Assembly (NCBI RefSeq): GCF_009857435.1
Contig: NZ_WWCK01000007.1
Coordinates: 62,001 to 126,000 of the forward strand
Origin: Duganella rivi
GTDB taxonomy: Bacteria; Pseudomonadota; Gammaproteobacteria; Burkholderiales; Burkholderiaceae_D
Direction of reading: 5' to 3'
DNA length: 64,000 nt
The notes beneath the pieces were generated by a model. It did no database searches, was not told the DNA's origin, and saw nothing but the letters and a program-made list of their open reading frames with translations. The translations under genes and the position numbers were made by a program. Positions 15,211 to 23,526 of the stretch are shown piece after piece. Within the stretch, counting starts at the first letter, position 1. Every line of letters starts with the position of its first letter.

Positions 15211-16587
15211 TCAGATGGCTTTTGCCAGAGCTGCGGCGATGCCGGTGTAGTTGGCTGGGGTCATGGCCAGCATCAGATCCTTGGCTTCCTGCGGCACGGC
15301 CAGGTCGTTGATGAACTCTTGCAGCGCGACTTTGGAGATGCCTTTGCCGCGGGTCAGTTCTTTCAGCTGTTCGTACGGGTTCTCGATGCCGTAGCGGCGC
15401 ATCACGGTCTGCACTGGCTCGGCCAGCACTTCCCAGTTGGCGTCCAGGTCGGCTTCCAGGCGGGCCGGGTTCACTTCCAGCTTGTTCAGGCCGCGCAGGC
15501 AGCTGTCGTAGGCCAGCAGGGCGTAGCCGAGGCCGACGCCGATGTTGCGCAGCACGGTCGAGTCGGTCAGGTCGCGTTGCAGGCGCGAGACCGGCAGTTT
15601 TTCCGACAGGTGTTTCAGCACGGCGTTAGCCAGGCCCAGGTTGCCTTCCGAGTTTTCGAAGTCGATCGGGTTGACCTTGTGCGGCATGGTCGAGGAACCG
15701 ATTTCGCCGGCTTTCAGCTTCTGCTTGAAGTAGCCCAGCGAGACGTAGCTCCAGATGTCGCGGTTCAGATCCAGCAGGATGGTGTTGGCGCGCGCGAAGG
15801 CGTCGAACAGTTCGGCCATGTAGTCGTGCGGTTCGATCTGGATGGTGTACGGGTTGAACACCAGGCCCAGGCGCTGCTCGATCACGTTCTTCGAGAACGC
15901 AGGCCAGTCGAACGATGGGTAGGCCGACAGGTGGGCGTTGTAGTTGCCGACCGCGCCGTTCATCTTGCCCAGGATTTCAACCTGTTCGATGCGCTTGATG
16001 GCGCGCTGCAGGCGGGCCACCACGTTGGCCATTTCCTTGCCCAGGGTGGTCGGGCTGGCGGTCTGGCCGTGGGTGCGCGACAGCATCGGCAGTTCGGCGT
16101 TGGCGTGGGCGATTTCGGTCAGCTTGGCGATCACGTTGCGCAGCGATGGCAGCATGACGTTGTCGCGCGCGGCCTTCAGCATCATGCCGTGCGAGGTGTT
16201 GTTGATGTCTTCCGAGGTGCAGGCGAAGTGGATGAACTCCGACGCAGCCACCAGTTCCGGCACATCCTTGACTTGCTCCTTCAGCCAGTATTCCACGGCC
16301 TTGACGTCGTGGTTGGTAACGGCTTCGATTTCCTTGATGCGGGCGGCATCTTTTTCGGTGAATTCGTTGGCGATCTTGTCCAGCAGGGCGTTGCCTGCGG
16401 CCGAGAACGGCTTGATTTCATCGAAACCGGCCAGCGACAGCGCTTGCAGCCAGGAGATTTCTACTTTGACGCGGTGGTGCATGAAGCCGGATTCGGACAG
16501 GATAGGGCGCAGCAGATCGGTTTTACCGGCGTAGCGGCCGTCCAGCGGCGACAAGGCCGACAGCGTGGAGTAAGGAGTAGTGGTCAT
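15211..16587 (-). CDS. purB: Adenylosuccinate lyase
   Basis: A 458-residue cytoplasmic enzyme acting twice in purine synthesis: it splits SAICAR to AICAR and adenylosuccinate to AMP, releasing fumarate. The N terminus SALSPLDGRYAGKTD and the fumarase-superfamily signature GSSTMPHKVNPIDFEN (about 290-305) identify it, with the TRTHGQTASPTTLGKE catalytic segment earlier. Length matches E. coli PurB (456). ATG 16587 is chosen because the conserved domain starts a few residues in; no strong ribosome site is visible. It has its own terminator. Confidence 0.96.
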   Translation of the reverse strand: MTTTPYSTLSALSPLDGRYAGKTDLLRPILSESGFMHHRVKVEISWLQALSLAGFDEIKPFSAAGNALLDKIANEFTEKDAARIKEIEAVTNHDVKAVEYWLKEQVKDVPELVAASEFIHFACTSEDINNTSHGMMLKAARDNVMLPSLRNVIAKLTEIAHANAELPMLSRTHGQTASPTTLGKEMANVVARLQRAIKRIEQVEILGKMNGAVGNYNAHLSAYPSFDWPAFSKNVIEQRLGLVFNPYTIQIEPHDYMAELFDAFARANTILLDLNRDIWSYVSLGYFKQKLKAGEIGSSTMPHKVNPIDFENSEGNLGLANAVLKHLSEKLPVSRLQRDLTDSTVLRNIGVGLGYALLAYDSCLRGLNKLEVNPARLEADLDANWEVLAEPVQTVMRRYGIENPYEQLKELTRGKGISKVALQEFINDLAVPQEAKDLMLAMTPANYTGIAAALAKAI

Positions 16588-16691
16588 GATCGAAAGAACG
16601 GAAGTTGAAAGAGCAGACCGTGATTTTACCATTGGCCGGGGCCGAAGCCGCCGATGTTATACTGAGGCCTGTTCTCCCTCTATAAGCGTCT

Positions 16692-17300
16692 ATGAAACTA
16701 ATCGGTTCCCTCGCCAGTCCTTACGTCCGCAAAGTCCGCGTGGTTTTGGCGGAAAAAAAGCTCGATTACCAGTTTGAATTGGAAAATGTATGGGCGGCAG
16801 ATACCACCATCAGCCAGCTCAACCCGCTCGGCAAAGTGCCTAGCCTGGTGATGGAAGATGGCACGGTGATGTTCGATTCCCGCGTCATGGTTGAGTACCT
16901 CGATACGCTGACGCCGGTCTGCAAGCTGCTGCCGCCGAATGGCCGCGACCGTGCTGACATCAAGTGCTGGGAAGCGCTGGCCGACGGCATGCTGGATGCC
17001 GCAGTGAGCGTGCGTCTGGAGCGCACCATGCGTCCGAAAGAGCTGCAAAGCGAAGAGTGGATGGCGCGCCAAATGCGCAAGGTCGATCTCGGCTTGAAGT
17101 CGCTGTCGGAGAAGCTGGGCGAGCAGGCTTATTGCGCCGGCATCCATTACTCGCTGGCTGATGTGGCGGTGGGTTGCACGCTGGGCTGGCTGTCGTTCCG
17201 CTTCCCGGAAATTACGTGGCGCGACGATTACGCCAATCTGGCCAAGCTGTACGACAAGCTGTCCGAGCGCCAGTCGTTCAAGGACACCGTGCCAGCCTAA
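16692..17300 (+). CDS. Glutathione S-transferase (YibF-like)
   Basis: A 202-residue cytoplasmic GST. The thioredoxin-like N domain starts MKLIGSLASPYVRKVRV, has the cis-Pro segment NPLGKVPSLV (45-54) and the glutathione-binding FDSRVMVEYLD. The all-helical C domain follows. It closely resembles E. coli YibF in order and length, whose substrate is unknown. It ends 4 bases before the LacI regulator and may be co-transcribed with it, but has no obvious role in sugar use. A TATACT -10 candidate lies at 16658-16663. Confidence 0.87.
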   Translation: MKLIGSLASPYVRKVRVVLAEKKLDYQFELENVWAADTTISQLNPLGKVPSLVMEDGTVMFDSRVMVEYLDTLTPVCKLLPPNGRDRADIKCWEALADGMLDAAVSVRLERTMRPKELQSEEWMARQMRKVDLGLKSLSEKLGEQAYCAGIHYSLADVAVGCTLGWLSFRFPEITWRDDYANLAKLYDKLSERQSFKDTVPA

Positions 17301-17304
17301 GCCC

Positions 17305-18339
17305 ATGCCGAAGACCACGCCGCCAGAAGCAGACAGCCGGCGCCTGCAAATGGCCGACATCGCGCGGCTGGCAGGCGTGTCGACGTCCACCGTCTCGCGC
17401 GCGCTGGCCGGCAGCAAGCTGATCAGCGAAGAGACGCGCACCCGCGTCATGGAGCTGGCGCGCTCGCTCAATTACAGCATCAACATCGGCGCGCAAAACC
17501 TGCGCATGAAGCAGAACCGCACCGTGGGCGTGGTGGTGCCGTACGACCCGGCCACCCGCCAGCACCTGTCCGATCCGTTTTTCCTGTCCATGCTGGGCAG
17601 CCTGGCCGATGCGCTGACCGAGCAGGGCTTCGACATGCTGGTGTCGCGCGTCGATGCCAGCGAACTCGACGCCGCCGCCGCGCCGTTCGATACCGGCCGT
17701 GTGATCGGCATTGTGCTGATCGGCCAATGGCGCCATCATGACCAGCTCAACCAATTGGCGGCGCGCCATGTGCCGATCGTGGTGTGGGGCGCGCAGTTGC
17801 CGCAGCAGCTGTACTGCACCGTCGGCGGCGACAACGTGGCCGGCGGCGCGCTGGCCGGCGCCCACCTGCTGGCGCAGGGCCGCCAGCGCATCGCCTTCTT
17901 TGGCGATATCAACCTGCCGGAAATCGGCCAGCGCTACCAGGGCTTGTGCCGCGCGCTGGCGCAGGCCGGCATGGCGGCCGATCCGGCGCTGCAGGTCCAG
18001 GCCTCGTTCGTGCCGGACGGCGGCCGCCTGGCGGTCGAGGAATTGCAACGCCGCGGCGTGGCGTACGACGCCGTGTTCGCCGGCAGCGACCTGATGGCCA
18101 TGACCGCGATTAACAGCTTGCGCCAGCTGGGCATCGAGGTACCGCGGCAAGTGGCGGTGGTCGGCTATGACGATATCGAGCTGTCCAGCTATTTCCACCC
18201 GCCGCTGACCACGGTCCAGCAGCCGATCCAGGCAGCCGGCCGCGCGCTGGTGGCCTCGCTGCTGGAACTGACCGAAGGCCGTCCCGCGCCCTCGCTGCAA
18301 CTACCTACCCAACTGATCGTCCGCGCCAGCACTGTCTGA
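17305..18339 (+). CDS. LacI-family repressor of the sucrose locus
   Basis: A 344-residue DNA-binding regulator. The helix-turn-helix MADIARLAGVSTSTVSRALAG (16-36) and hinge helix RTRVMELARSLNY are classical LacI family, followed by a periplasmic-binding-protein-like sugar domain ending with VAVVGYDDIELSSYFHPPLTTVQQP. It sits directly upstream of receptor, amylosucrase, kinase and transporter genes, and two LacI-type palindromes lie in the gap after it. It is therefore the probable specific repressor, comparable to SuxR of the Xanthomonas sucrose locus. The inducer is inferred to be sucrose or a derivative. Confidence 0.88.
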   Translation: MPKTTPPEADSRRLQMADIARLAGVSTSTVSRALAGSKLISEETRTRVMELARSLNYSINIGAQNLRMKQNRTVGVVVPYDPATRQHLSDPFFLSMLGSLADALTEQGFDMLVSRVDASELDAAAAPFDTGRVIGIVLIGQWRHHDQLNQLAARHVPIVVWGAQLPQQLYCTVGGDNVAGGALAGAHLLAQGRQRIAFFGDINLPEIGQRYQGLCRALAQAGMAADPALQVQASFVPDGGRLAVEELQRRGVAYDAVFAGSDLMAMTAINSLRQLGIEVPRQVAVVGYDDIELSSYFHPPLTTVQQPIQAAGRALVASLLELTEGRPAPSLQLPTQLIVRASTV

Positions 18340-18343
18340 TTTG

Positions 18344-18357
18344 TGCAACCGATTGCA
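18344..18357. promoter_or_regulatory. LacI-type operator, upstream site
   Basis: TGCAACCGATTGCA, a 14-base palindrome with one mismatched pair, five bases after the repressor stop codon. It differs by a single base from the promoter-proximal operator 56 bases away (centre to centre), a spacing that could allow repressor looping. Confidence 0.7.
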
Positions 18358-18388
18358 TTGAGCTTGCACGGCTTGATGAAAAAGTCTT

Positions 18389-18417
18389 TTGCAATTCAAT
18401 GCAATCGATTGCATAAT
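18389..18417 (+). promoter_or_regulatory. Promoter of the sucrose-utilisation operon
   Basis: TTGCAA and CATAAT with exactly 17 bases between them, 51 bases before the receptor start. The perfect operator at 18399-18414 fills the spacer and runs into the -10 box, so bound repressor would block RNA polymerase directly. Confidence 0.68.
18399..18414. promoter_or_regulatory. LacI-type operator, promoter-embedded (perfect palindrome)
   Basis: ATGCAATCGATTGCAT is a perfect 16-base palindrome with a central CG, the standard form of LacI-family sites. It lies between the -35 and -10 boxes of the receptor promoter. Confidence 0.8.
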
Positions 18418-18468
18418 GGGCTCATCTGCTCAATAAAGCAGCAACAACGACAATAACTGGAGACGACC

Positions 18469-20757
18469 ATGCACCACAGCACCCTCAAACTGGGCGGCAT
18501 CGCTGCCGCTGTCGCAACCGCAATCCTGCACATGGGCGGCGCCGCCGCGCAGGAAACCCCGGCCACGGATGGCCTGAACATGGAGCGCGTGGTCGTTACC
18601 GGCACCAGCGGCGCGTCGTCCAAGATGAAGACCAGCGTTTCGATCAGTACCCTCGAAAGCGACGCCATCAAGAACGCCGCGCCACTGAGCGCGGCCGAGG
18701 TGCTGCGCGCGGTGCCCGGCGTGCGTTCGGAATCCTCGGGCGGCGAGGGCAACGCCAACATCACGGTGCGCGGCGTGCCGATTTCGGCCGGCGGCGCGCG
18801 CTACGTGCAAATCCAGGAAGACGGCCTGCCGGTACTGCAGTCGGGCGACTTCAACTTCATCACGCCGGACAGCTACGTCAAGATCGACGGCACGCTGGAT
18901 CACCTGGAAGTGGTGCGCGGCGGTTCGGCCTCGACGCTGGCGACCAATGCGCCGGGCGGCATCATCAACTTCATCACCAAGACCGGCGAAGAGAAGGGCG
19001 GCCACATCGCCATCAGCCGCGGCCTGGGCTACGATGAAACCCGCTACGACTTCGACTATGGCGCGCCGATCTCTGACAAGACCCGTTTCTTCATCGGCGG
19101 CAGCTACCGCACCGGTGAAGGCGTGCGCAACACCGGCATGAGCACCGAGGGCGGTGGCCAGATTCGCGGCAATATCACGCACCAGCTGGACAACGGCTGG
19201 ATCCGCCTGTCGTTCAAACACCTCGACGACAAGGCGCCGACCGCGCTGCCGGTGCCGGTGCAAGTGGTGAACCAGCAGATCCAGGAAATCCCCGGCATCG
19301 ATCCGCGCACGGTGAGCTTCTACTCGCCGTACTGGGTGCGTGACGTCGCCCTCAGCAAGAACAACACGCCGGTTTCGACCAACGTCAACGACGGCCTGAA
19401 AGTGAAGAGCGACTCCATCGGCCTCGAAGGCTCGTTCAATCTTGGCGATGGCTGGACCCTGAGCGACAAGTTCCGCACCTCCGATAACACGGGCCGCTTC
19501 GTCGGCGTATTCGCCGCCAACAACGGCACGGTCGGCAACTATACCTATGCCACCGGCCCGAACAAGGGCAAGGCGTATAACGGCCGCGCCTTCTCGGCGG
19601 TGGTGTTCAACACCTCGATCGACGACGCCGGCAATACGCTGAACGACACCAAGCTGGCCAAGACCTTTGCGCTGGCCGACGGCAGCAAGCTGACCACCAC
19701 GGCCGGCCTGTACCTGTCGACCCAGAAGCTGGCCCTGACCTGGAATTTCAACGAGTACCTGATGCAGGCCACCGGCGACAAACCGGCGCTGCTGCAAACC
19801 GCCAGCGCCACGCCGGGACTGGTCGGCCCGGCCTTCGGCGGCTGCTGCTCGCGCGCGGTGGACATGGAGTACAAACTCACTTCGCCGTACCTGAACCTTG
19901 GCTATGAAACCGGCGCGCTGAATGTGGACGCCAGCATCCGCCAGGACCGCCAGCAGGCCAGCGGCACCGCCAACATCGCCACCATGAGCGGCGGCGCGCT
20001 GCGCTACGATCCGGCCACCCAGCAGTTTGTCGACTACAAGCTCAATCACAACTCGTACTCGGTGGGCGGCAACTACGCATTCACCAAAAACCTGTCGGCG
20101 TTTGCCCGCGTCAGTGACGGCGTGGCCTTCAATGCGGACCGCATCCTGTTCGGCACCCCGCTCGATGGCAGCGCGCCGATCAACATCAACACCGTCAAGC
20201 AAATTGAAGGCGGCGTGAAATGGCGCAGCGGCGGCATCAGCACCTTCGTCACCCTGTTCCAGGCCAAGACCGACGAGAGCAACTACGAAGCCACCACCCA
20301 GCGCAGCACCTCCAACAAGTACGACGCCAAGGGCGTGGAGCTGGAAGGCGCTTACAGCAACGGCGGCTTCCGCATCACCGGCGGCCTGACCTACACCGAC
20401 GCCAAGATTACCGGCACCGCCGCAGCCGACGTGGCCAACATCGGCAATACGCCGCGCCGCCAGGCTAAATACATCTACCAGCTGGCGCCTTCGTACAGCT
20501 TTGGCGATGCGACCATCGGCGCCAGCGTGATCGGCACCGGCAAGTCGTGGGGCGATGATGCGCACACCATCGTGCTGCCGGCGTATGAAGTGGTCAACGC
20601 CTACCTCAATTACAACCTGACGCCGAAAACCGTGCTGTCGCTGAGCGTCAATAACCTGTTCAACAAGATCGGCTACACCGAAGTGGAAGGCGACGGTCAC
20701 GCCGCCCGCTCCATCTCCGGCCGCGCCGCAAAAGTCAGCCTGTCCTATGCCTTCTAA
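18469..20757 (+). CDS. TonB-dependent outer-membrane receptor (probable sucrose receptor)
   Basis: A 762-residue outer-membrane transporter: signal peptide 1-28 (ends GGAAAQ), TonB box-like MERVVVTGT (about 36-44), plug domain (LSAAEVLRAVPGVRSESS, VRGVPISAGG, DHLEVVRGGSASTLATNAPGGIINF), then a 22-strand barrel ending AAKVSLSYAF with the usual terminal Phe. GGAG precedes the ATG. It heads the operon with amylosucrase, fructokinase and sugar transporter, matching the SuxA role in Xanthomonas. It would be energised by the TonB and ExbBD encoded elsewhere in the window. The sucrose substrate is inferred from context. Confidence 0.88.
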   Translation: MHHSTLKLGGIAAAVATAILHMGGAAAQETPATDGLNMERVVVTGTSGASSKMKTSVSISTLESDAIKNAAPLSAAEVLRAVPGVRSESSGGEGNANITVRGVPISAGGARYVQIQEDGLPVLQSGDFNFITPDSYVKIDGTLDHLEVVRGGSASTLATNAPGGIINFITKTGEEKGGHIAISRGLGYDETRYDFDYGAPISDKTRFFIGGSYRTGEGVRNTGMSTEGGGQIRGNITHQLDNGWIRLSFKHLDDKAPTALPVPVQVVNQQIQEIPGIDPRTVSFYSPYWVRDVALSKNNTPVSTNVNDGLKVKSDSIGLEGSFNLGDGWTLSDKFRTSDNTGRFVGVFAANNGTVGNYTYATGPNKGKAYNGRAFSAVVFNTSIDDAGNTLNDTKLAKTFALADGSKLTTTAGLYLSTQKLALTWNFNEYLMQATGDKPALLQTASATPGLVGPAFGGCCSRAVDMEYKLTSPYLNLGYETGALNVDASIRQDRQQASGTANIATMSGGALRYDPATQQFVDYKLNHNSYSVGGNYAFTKNLSAFARVSDGVAFNADRILFGTPLDGSAPININTVKQIEGGVKWRSGGISTFVTLFQAKTDESNYEATTQRSTSNKYDAKGVELEGAYSNGGFRITGGLTYTDAKITGTAAADVANIGNTPRRQAKYIYQLAPSYSFGDATIGASVIGTGKSWGDDAHTIVLPAYEVVNAYLNYNLTPKTVLSLSVNNLFNKIGYTEVEGDGHAARSISGRAAKVSLSYAF

Positions 20758-22615
20758 TGTCACCTCGGAGCGCATGCTCGCGGTCCTGCCCCATGATTTG
20801 CAAGCGCAGGCCGCGCAGCGTCTGGCCGTGTATGAACCAGTGCTGCGCCGGCTGCTGGCCGGCTTGTACGGCGGGCATGCGGGCTTCGATGCGTGGCTGG
20901 GCGAGTTGATGGCGTCGCTGGGCGCGCTGTACTCGGCGCGCCCGGCGGAACTGCGGGCGCTGGATGCACAGCGCGCGGCGCAGCCGGACTGGTTCCTCAG
21001 CCAGCGCATGCTGGGCTACTGCGCCTATGTGCAGAACTTCGGCGGCGATCTGAATGGCGTGGCGGCGCGCATCCCCTACCTGCAGGAGATCGGTGTCAGC
21101 TATCTGCACCTGCTGCCGTTCCTGCGCGCGCGCGCCGGCGAGAACGACGGCGGCTTTGCGGTATCGAGTTTCGACGACGTGGAGCCGGCGCTGGGCACCA
21201 ACGCCGATCTCGATGCGCTGACCACGCAGCTGCGTGCGGCGGGCATCAGCCTGTGCTCGGACTTCATCTTGAACCACGTGGCGGACGACCATGCATGGGC
21301 GCTGGCTGCGAAGGGCGGCGATCCTGCGGCGCGCGCCATGTTCCTTACCTTCCCGGACCGTACCATGCCGGACCGCTACGAGGCGACGCTGGGGCAGGTG
21401 TTCCCGCAAGTAGCGCCCGGTAATTTCACCCACGTGGAAGCAATGGGCGGCTGGGTGTGGAGCACTTTCTATCCGTACCAGTGGGACCTGAACTACGCCA
21501 ATCCGGCGGTGTTCGCCGAAATGGCGGCGGCCTTGCTGCGGCTGGCCAATCGCGGCATTGAAGTATTCCGCCTAGACTCCACCGCCTTCCTGTGGAAGCG
21601 CGAAGGCACCAACAGCATGAACCAGCCGGAGGCGCACCAGATCCTGCAAGCCTTGCGCGCGATTGTCGATATCGTGGCGCCGGGCGTGCTGCTGAAGGCC
21701 GAGGCCATCGTGCCGACGCGCGAACTGCCGGCCTACCTGGGCAGCGCCGGTGCGCGCGAGTGCCATATCGCCTATCACAGCAGCCTGATGGCGGCTGGCT
21801 GGCTGGCCTTGTCGGAGCAGGGCACCAGCGTGTTGCGGGAAGTGATCCGCAACACGCCCGATCTGCCGCAAGCCGCAACGTGGCTCAGCTACGTGCGCTG
21901 CCACGACGACATCGGCTGGAACGTGCTGCGTGCCGAAGCAGCGGCCGGCGGCCACGATGCCAAGGCCCGCCTGGCACGCGCTTCGCGCTTCTTCGCCGGT
22001 GCCGAGGGCAGCTACGCTGTCGGCGCGACCTTCCAGAGCAGCGACCCGAACGCGGCGCACGGCACCAACGGCATGGCGGCATCGCTGGCAGGGCTGCAAA
22101 GCGCTGCCACGGATGAAGAACGCATACTGGCATTGCGCCGCCTGTTGTTGTTGCATGGCCTGGCCTTGAGCTTTGGCGCGCTGCCGGTGCTGTACATGGG
22201 CGACGAGCTGGCGATGGAGAACGACGATAGCTATCTGCTGCGGCCGCAGCACGCCATGGACAGCCGCTGGCTGCAGCGTCCCGTGTTCGACCGCTCGCGC
22301 TGGAAGGGCCGCGACTACGCCGGCACCTGCGCCGGCAAGATGTACCAGTCCCTGATCCGCATGGTGCGGGTGCGTAGACAGCATGACGCATTGGCTGCCA
22401 ACGCCGCGCGTACCCTGCTGGAGGAGGCGCCGGATGGCGTGCTGGCGCTGGCGCGCGGCGACCAGTTCCTGGCGGTGATGAATTTTTCCAGCCAGCCGCA
22501 AAGCATGGCCCTGCCGGGACGGTGGACTGATTGCCTGGACGGCGGCATACTGGATGGCGCGGTGACGCTGGAACCCTATGCAATGCATTGGCTGGAACGT
22601 GGAGCGGCAGCATGA
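20747..22615 (+). CDS. Amylosucrase or sucrose hydrolase (GH13)
   Basis: A 622-residue alpha-amylase-superfamily enzyme that cleaves sucrose, either transferring glucose to a glucan (amylosucrase) or to water (sucrose hydrolase). Landmarks: MLGYCAYVQNFGGDL at the barrel entry, nucleophile Asp in IEVFRLDSTAF (about 276), acid/base Glu in LLKAEAIV (about 317), and YVRCHDDIGW (about 385), the signature segments of the Neisseria amylosucrase group. Length is close to the 636 residues of that enzyme. No signal peptide, so it acts in the cytoplasm. ATG 20747 overlaps the receptor stop by 11 bases; ATG 20774 is an alternative. Sequence alone does not settle polymerase versus hydrolase. Confidence 0.87.
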   Translation: MPSNVTSERMLAVLPHDLQAQAAQRLAVYEPVLRRLLAGLYGGHAGFDAWLGELMASLGALYSARPAELRALDAQRAAQPDWFLSQRMLGYCAYVQNFGGDLNGVAARIPYLQEIGVSYLHLLPFLRARAGENDGGFAVSSFDDVEPALGTNADLDALTTQLRAAGISLCSDFILNHVADDHAWALAAKGGDPAARAMFLTFPDRTMPDRYEATLGQVFPQVAPGNFTHVEAMGGWVWSTFYPYQWDLNYANPAVFAEMAAALLRLANRGIEVFRLDSTAFLWKREGTNSMNQPEAHQILQALRAIVDIVAPGVLLKAEAIVPTRELPAYLGSAGARECHIAYHSSLMAAGWLALSEQGTSVLREVIRNTPDLPQAATWLSYVRCHDDIGWNVLRAEAAAGGHDAKARLARASRFFAGAEGSYAVGATFQSSDPNAAHGTNGMAASLAGLQSAATDEERILALRRLLLLHGLALSFGALPVLYMGDELAMENDDSYLLRPQHAMDSRWLQRPVFDRSRWKGRDYAGTCAGKMYQSLIRMVRVRRQHDALAANAARTLLEEAPDGVLALARGDQFLAVMNFSSQPQSMALPGRWTDCLDGGILDGAVTLEPYAMHWLERGAAA

Positions 22616-23526
22616 GCAAACACACGGTCGCCGTCTTCGGCGAAGCACTGGTGGATGACTTCATCACCGAGCAGGTGGTGGGCGGCGCGCCGTTCAACGT
22701 GGCGCGCAACCTGGCGGCGTTCGGCGTCGCCACGCTGATGGTCACGCGCATCGGCAGCGACAAGAACGGCGCACGCATCGCCGATGAATTTGCGCGCTTC
22801 GGCATGAGCAAGGCGGCGCTGCAGGTCGACCCGCGCGAGGCCACCGGCCGCGTGGTGGTCGAGCGTGACGCGGGCGGACATCGCTTCATCATCCTGCCCG
22901 ACCAGGCCTACGATTACGTGCAGACCGCAGCAGCGCTGCAAGCGCTGGCCGATGCGCAGCCACAGGTGATCTACTTCGGCACCATGGCCCAGCGCCACGA
23001 GCAGTCGCGCAGTACCTTGCGCGCGATGCTGGAGGCGACCAATGCCCAGCGCTACCTGGACCTGAACGTGCGCGAAGGACAAGTCACCGAGCGCATCGCG
23101 CACGAGTCGCTCAAACTGGCCGATATCGTCAAAGTCAACGAGGACGAACTGAAAGACCTGTTCCGCTGGTACACCCACACCGAGCCGGCCGACATGCAGG
23201 AGGCTTGCCAGACCCTGATGCGCACCTTCGGCCTGCAAGGCCTGATCGTCACGCTGGGCGAGCGCGGCGCCATGTACTTCGGCGCCGATGGCACGGTCAT
23301 CGCCAACCACGAGAGCCACGCGCCCGAACGCATCGTCGACACTGTCGGCGCAGGCGACGCCTTCTCCGCCGTGTTCCTGTTCGGCCAGGCGCAAGGCTGG
23401 CCGCTGGCGCTCACGCTGGCGCGCGCCAACGCCTTTGCCGGCGCCATTTGCGGCATCTCCGGCGCGGTGCCGGCCGATATCAGCTTCTACACGCCGTGGA
23501 TTCAAAGATGGGGAGCCGCGTCATGA
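22612..23526 (+). CDS. PfkB-family sugar kinase (probable fructokinase)
   Basis: A 304-residue ribokinase-like enzyme. It has VVGGAPFNVARNLAAFG near the N terminus (substrate side) and DTVGAGDAFSAVFLFG (about 243-258), which holds the anion hole and the catalytic Asp. Its place directly after the sucrose-splitting enzyme indicates phosphorylation of the released fructose. The start overlaps the amylosucrase stop as ATGA, with GGAGCGG upstream, so translation is coupled. Confidence 0.88.
   Translation: MSKHTVAVFGEALVDDFITEQVVGGAPFNVARNLAAFGVATLMVTRIGSDKNGARIADEFARFGMSKAALQVDPREATGRVVVERDAGGHRFIILPDQAYDYVQTAAALQALADAQPQVIYFGTMAQRHEQSRSTLRAMLEATNAQRYLDLNVREGQVTERIAHESLKLADIVKVNEDELKDLFRWYTHTEPADMQEACQTLMRTFGLQGLIVTLGERGAMYFGADGTVIANHESHAPERIVDTVGAGDAFSAVFLFGQAQGWPLALTLARANAFAGAICGISGAVPADISFYTPWIQRWGAAS

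Noticed and set aside
18430..21009. Long minus-strand open frame opposite the TonB-dependent receptor
   Set aside because: The plus-strand frame has signal peptide, plug and barrel motifs. The minus frame is compositionally biased and crosses the operator and promoter region.
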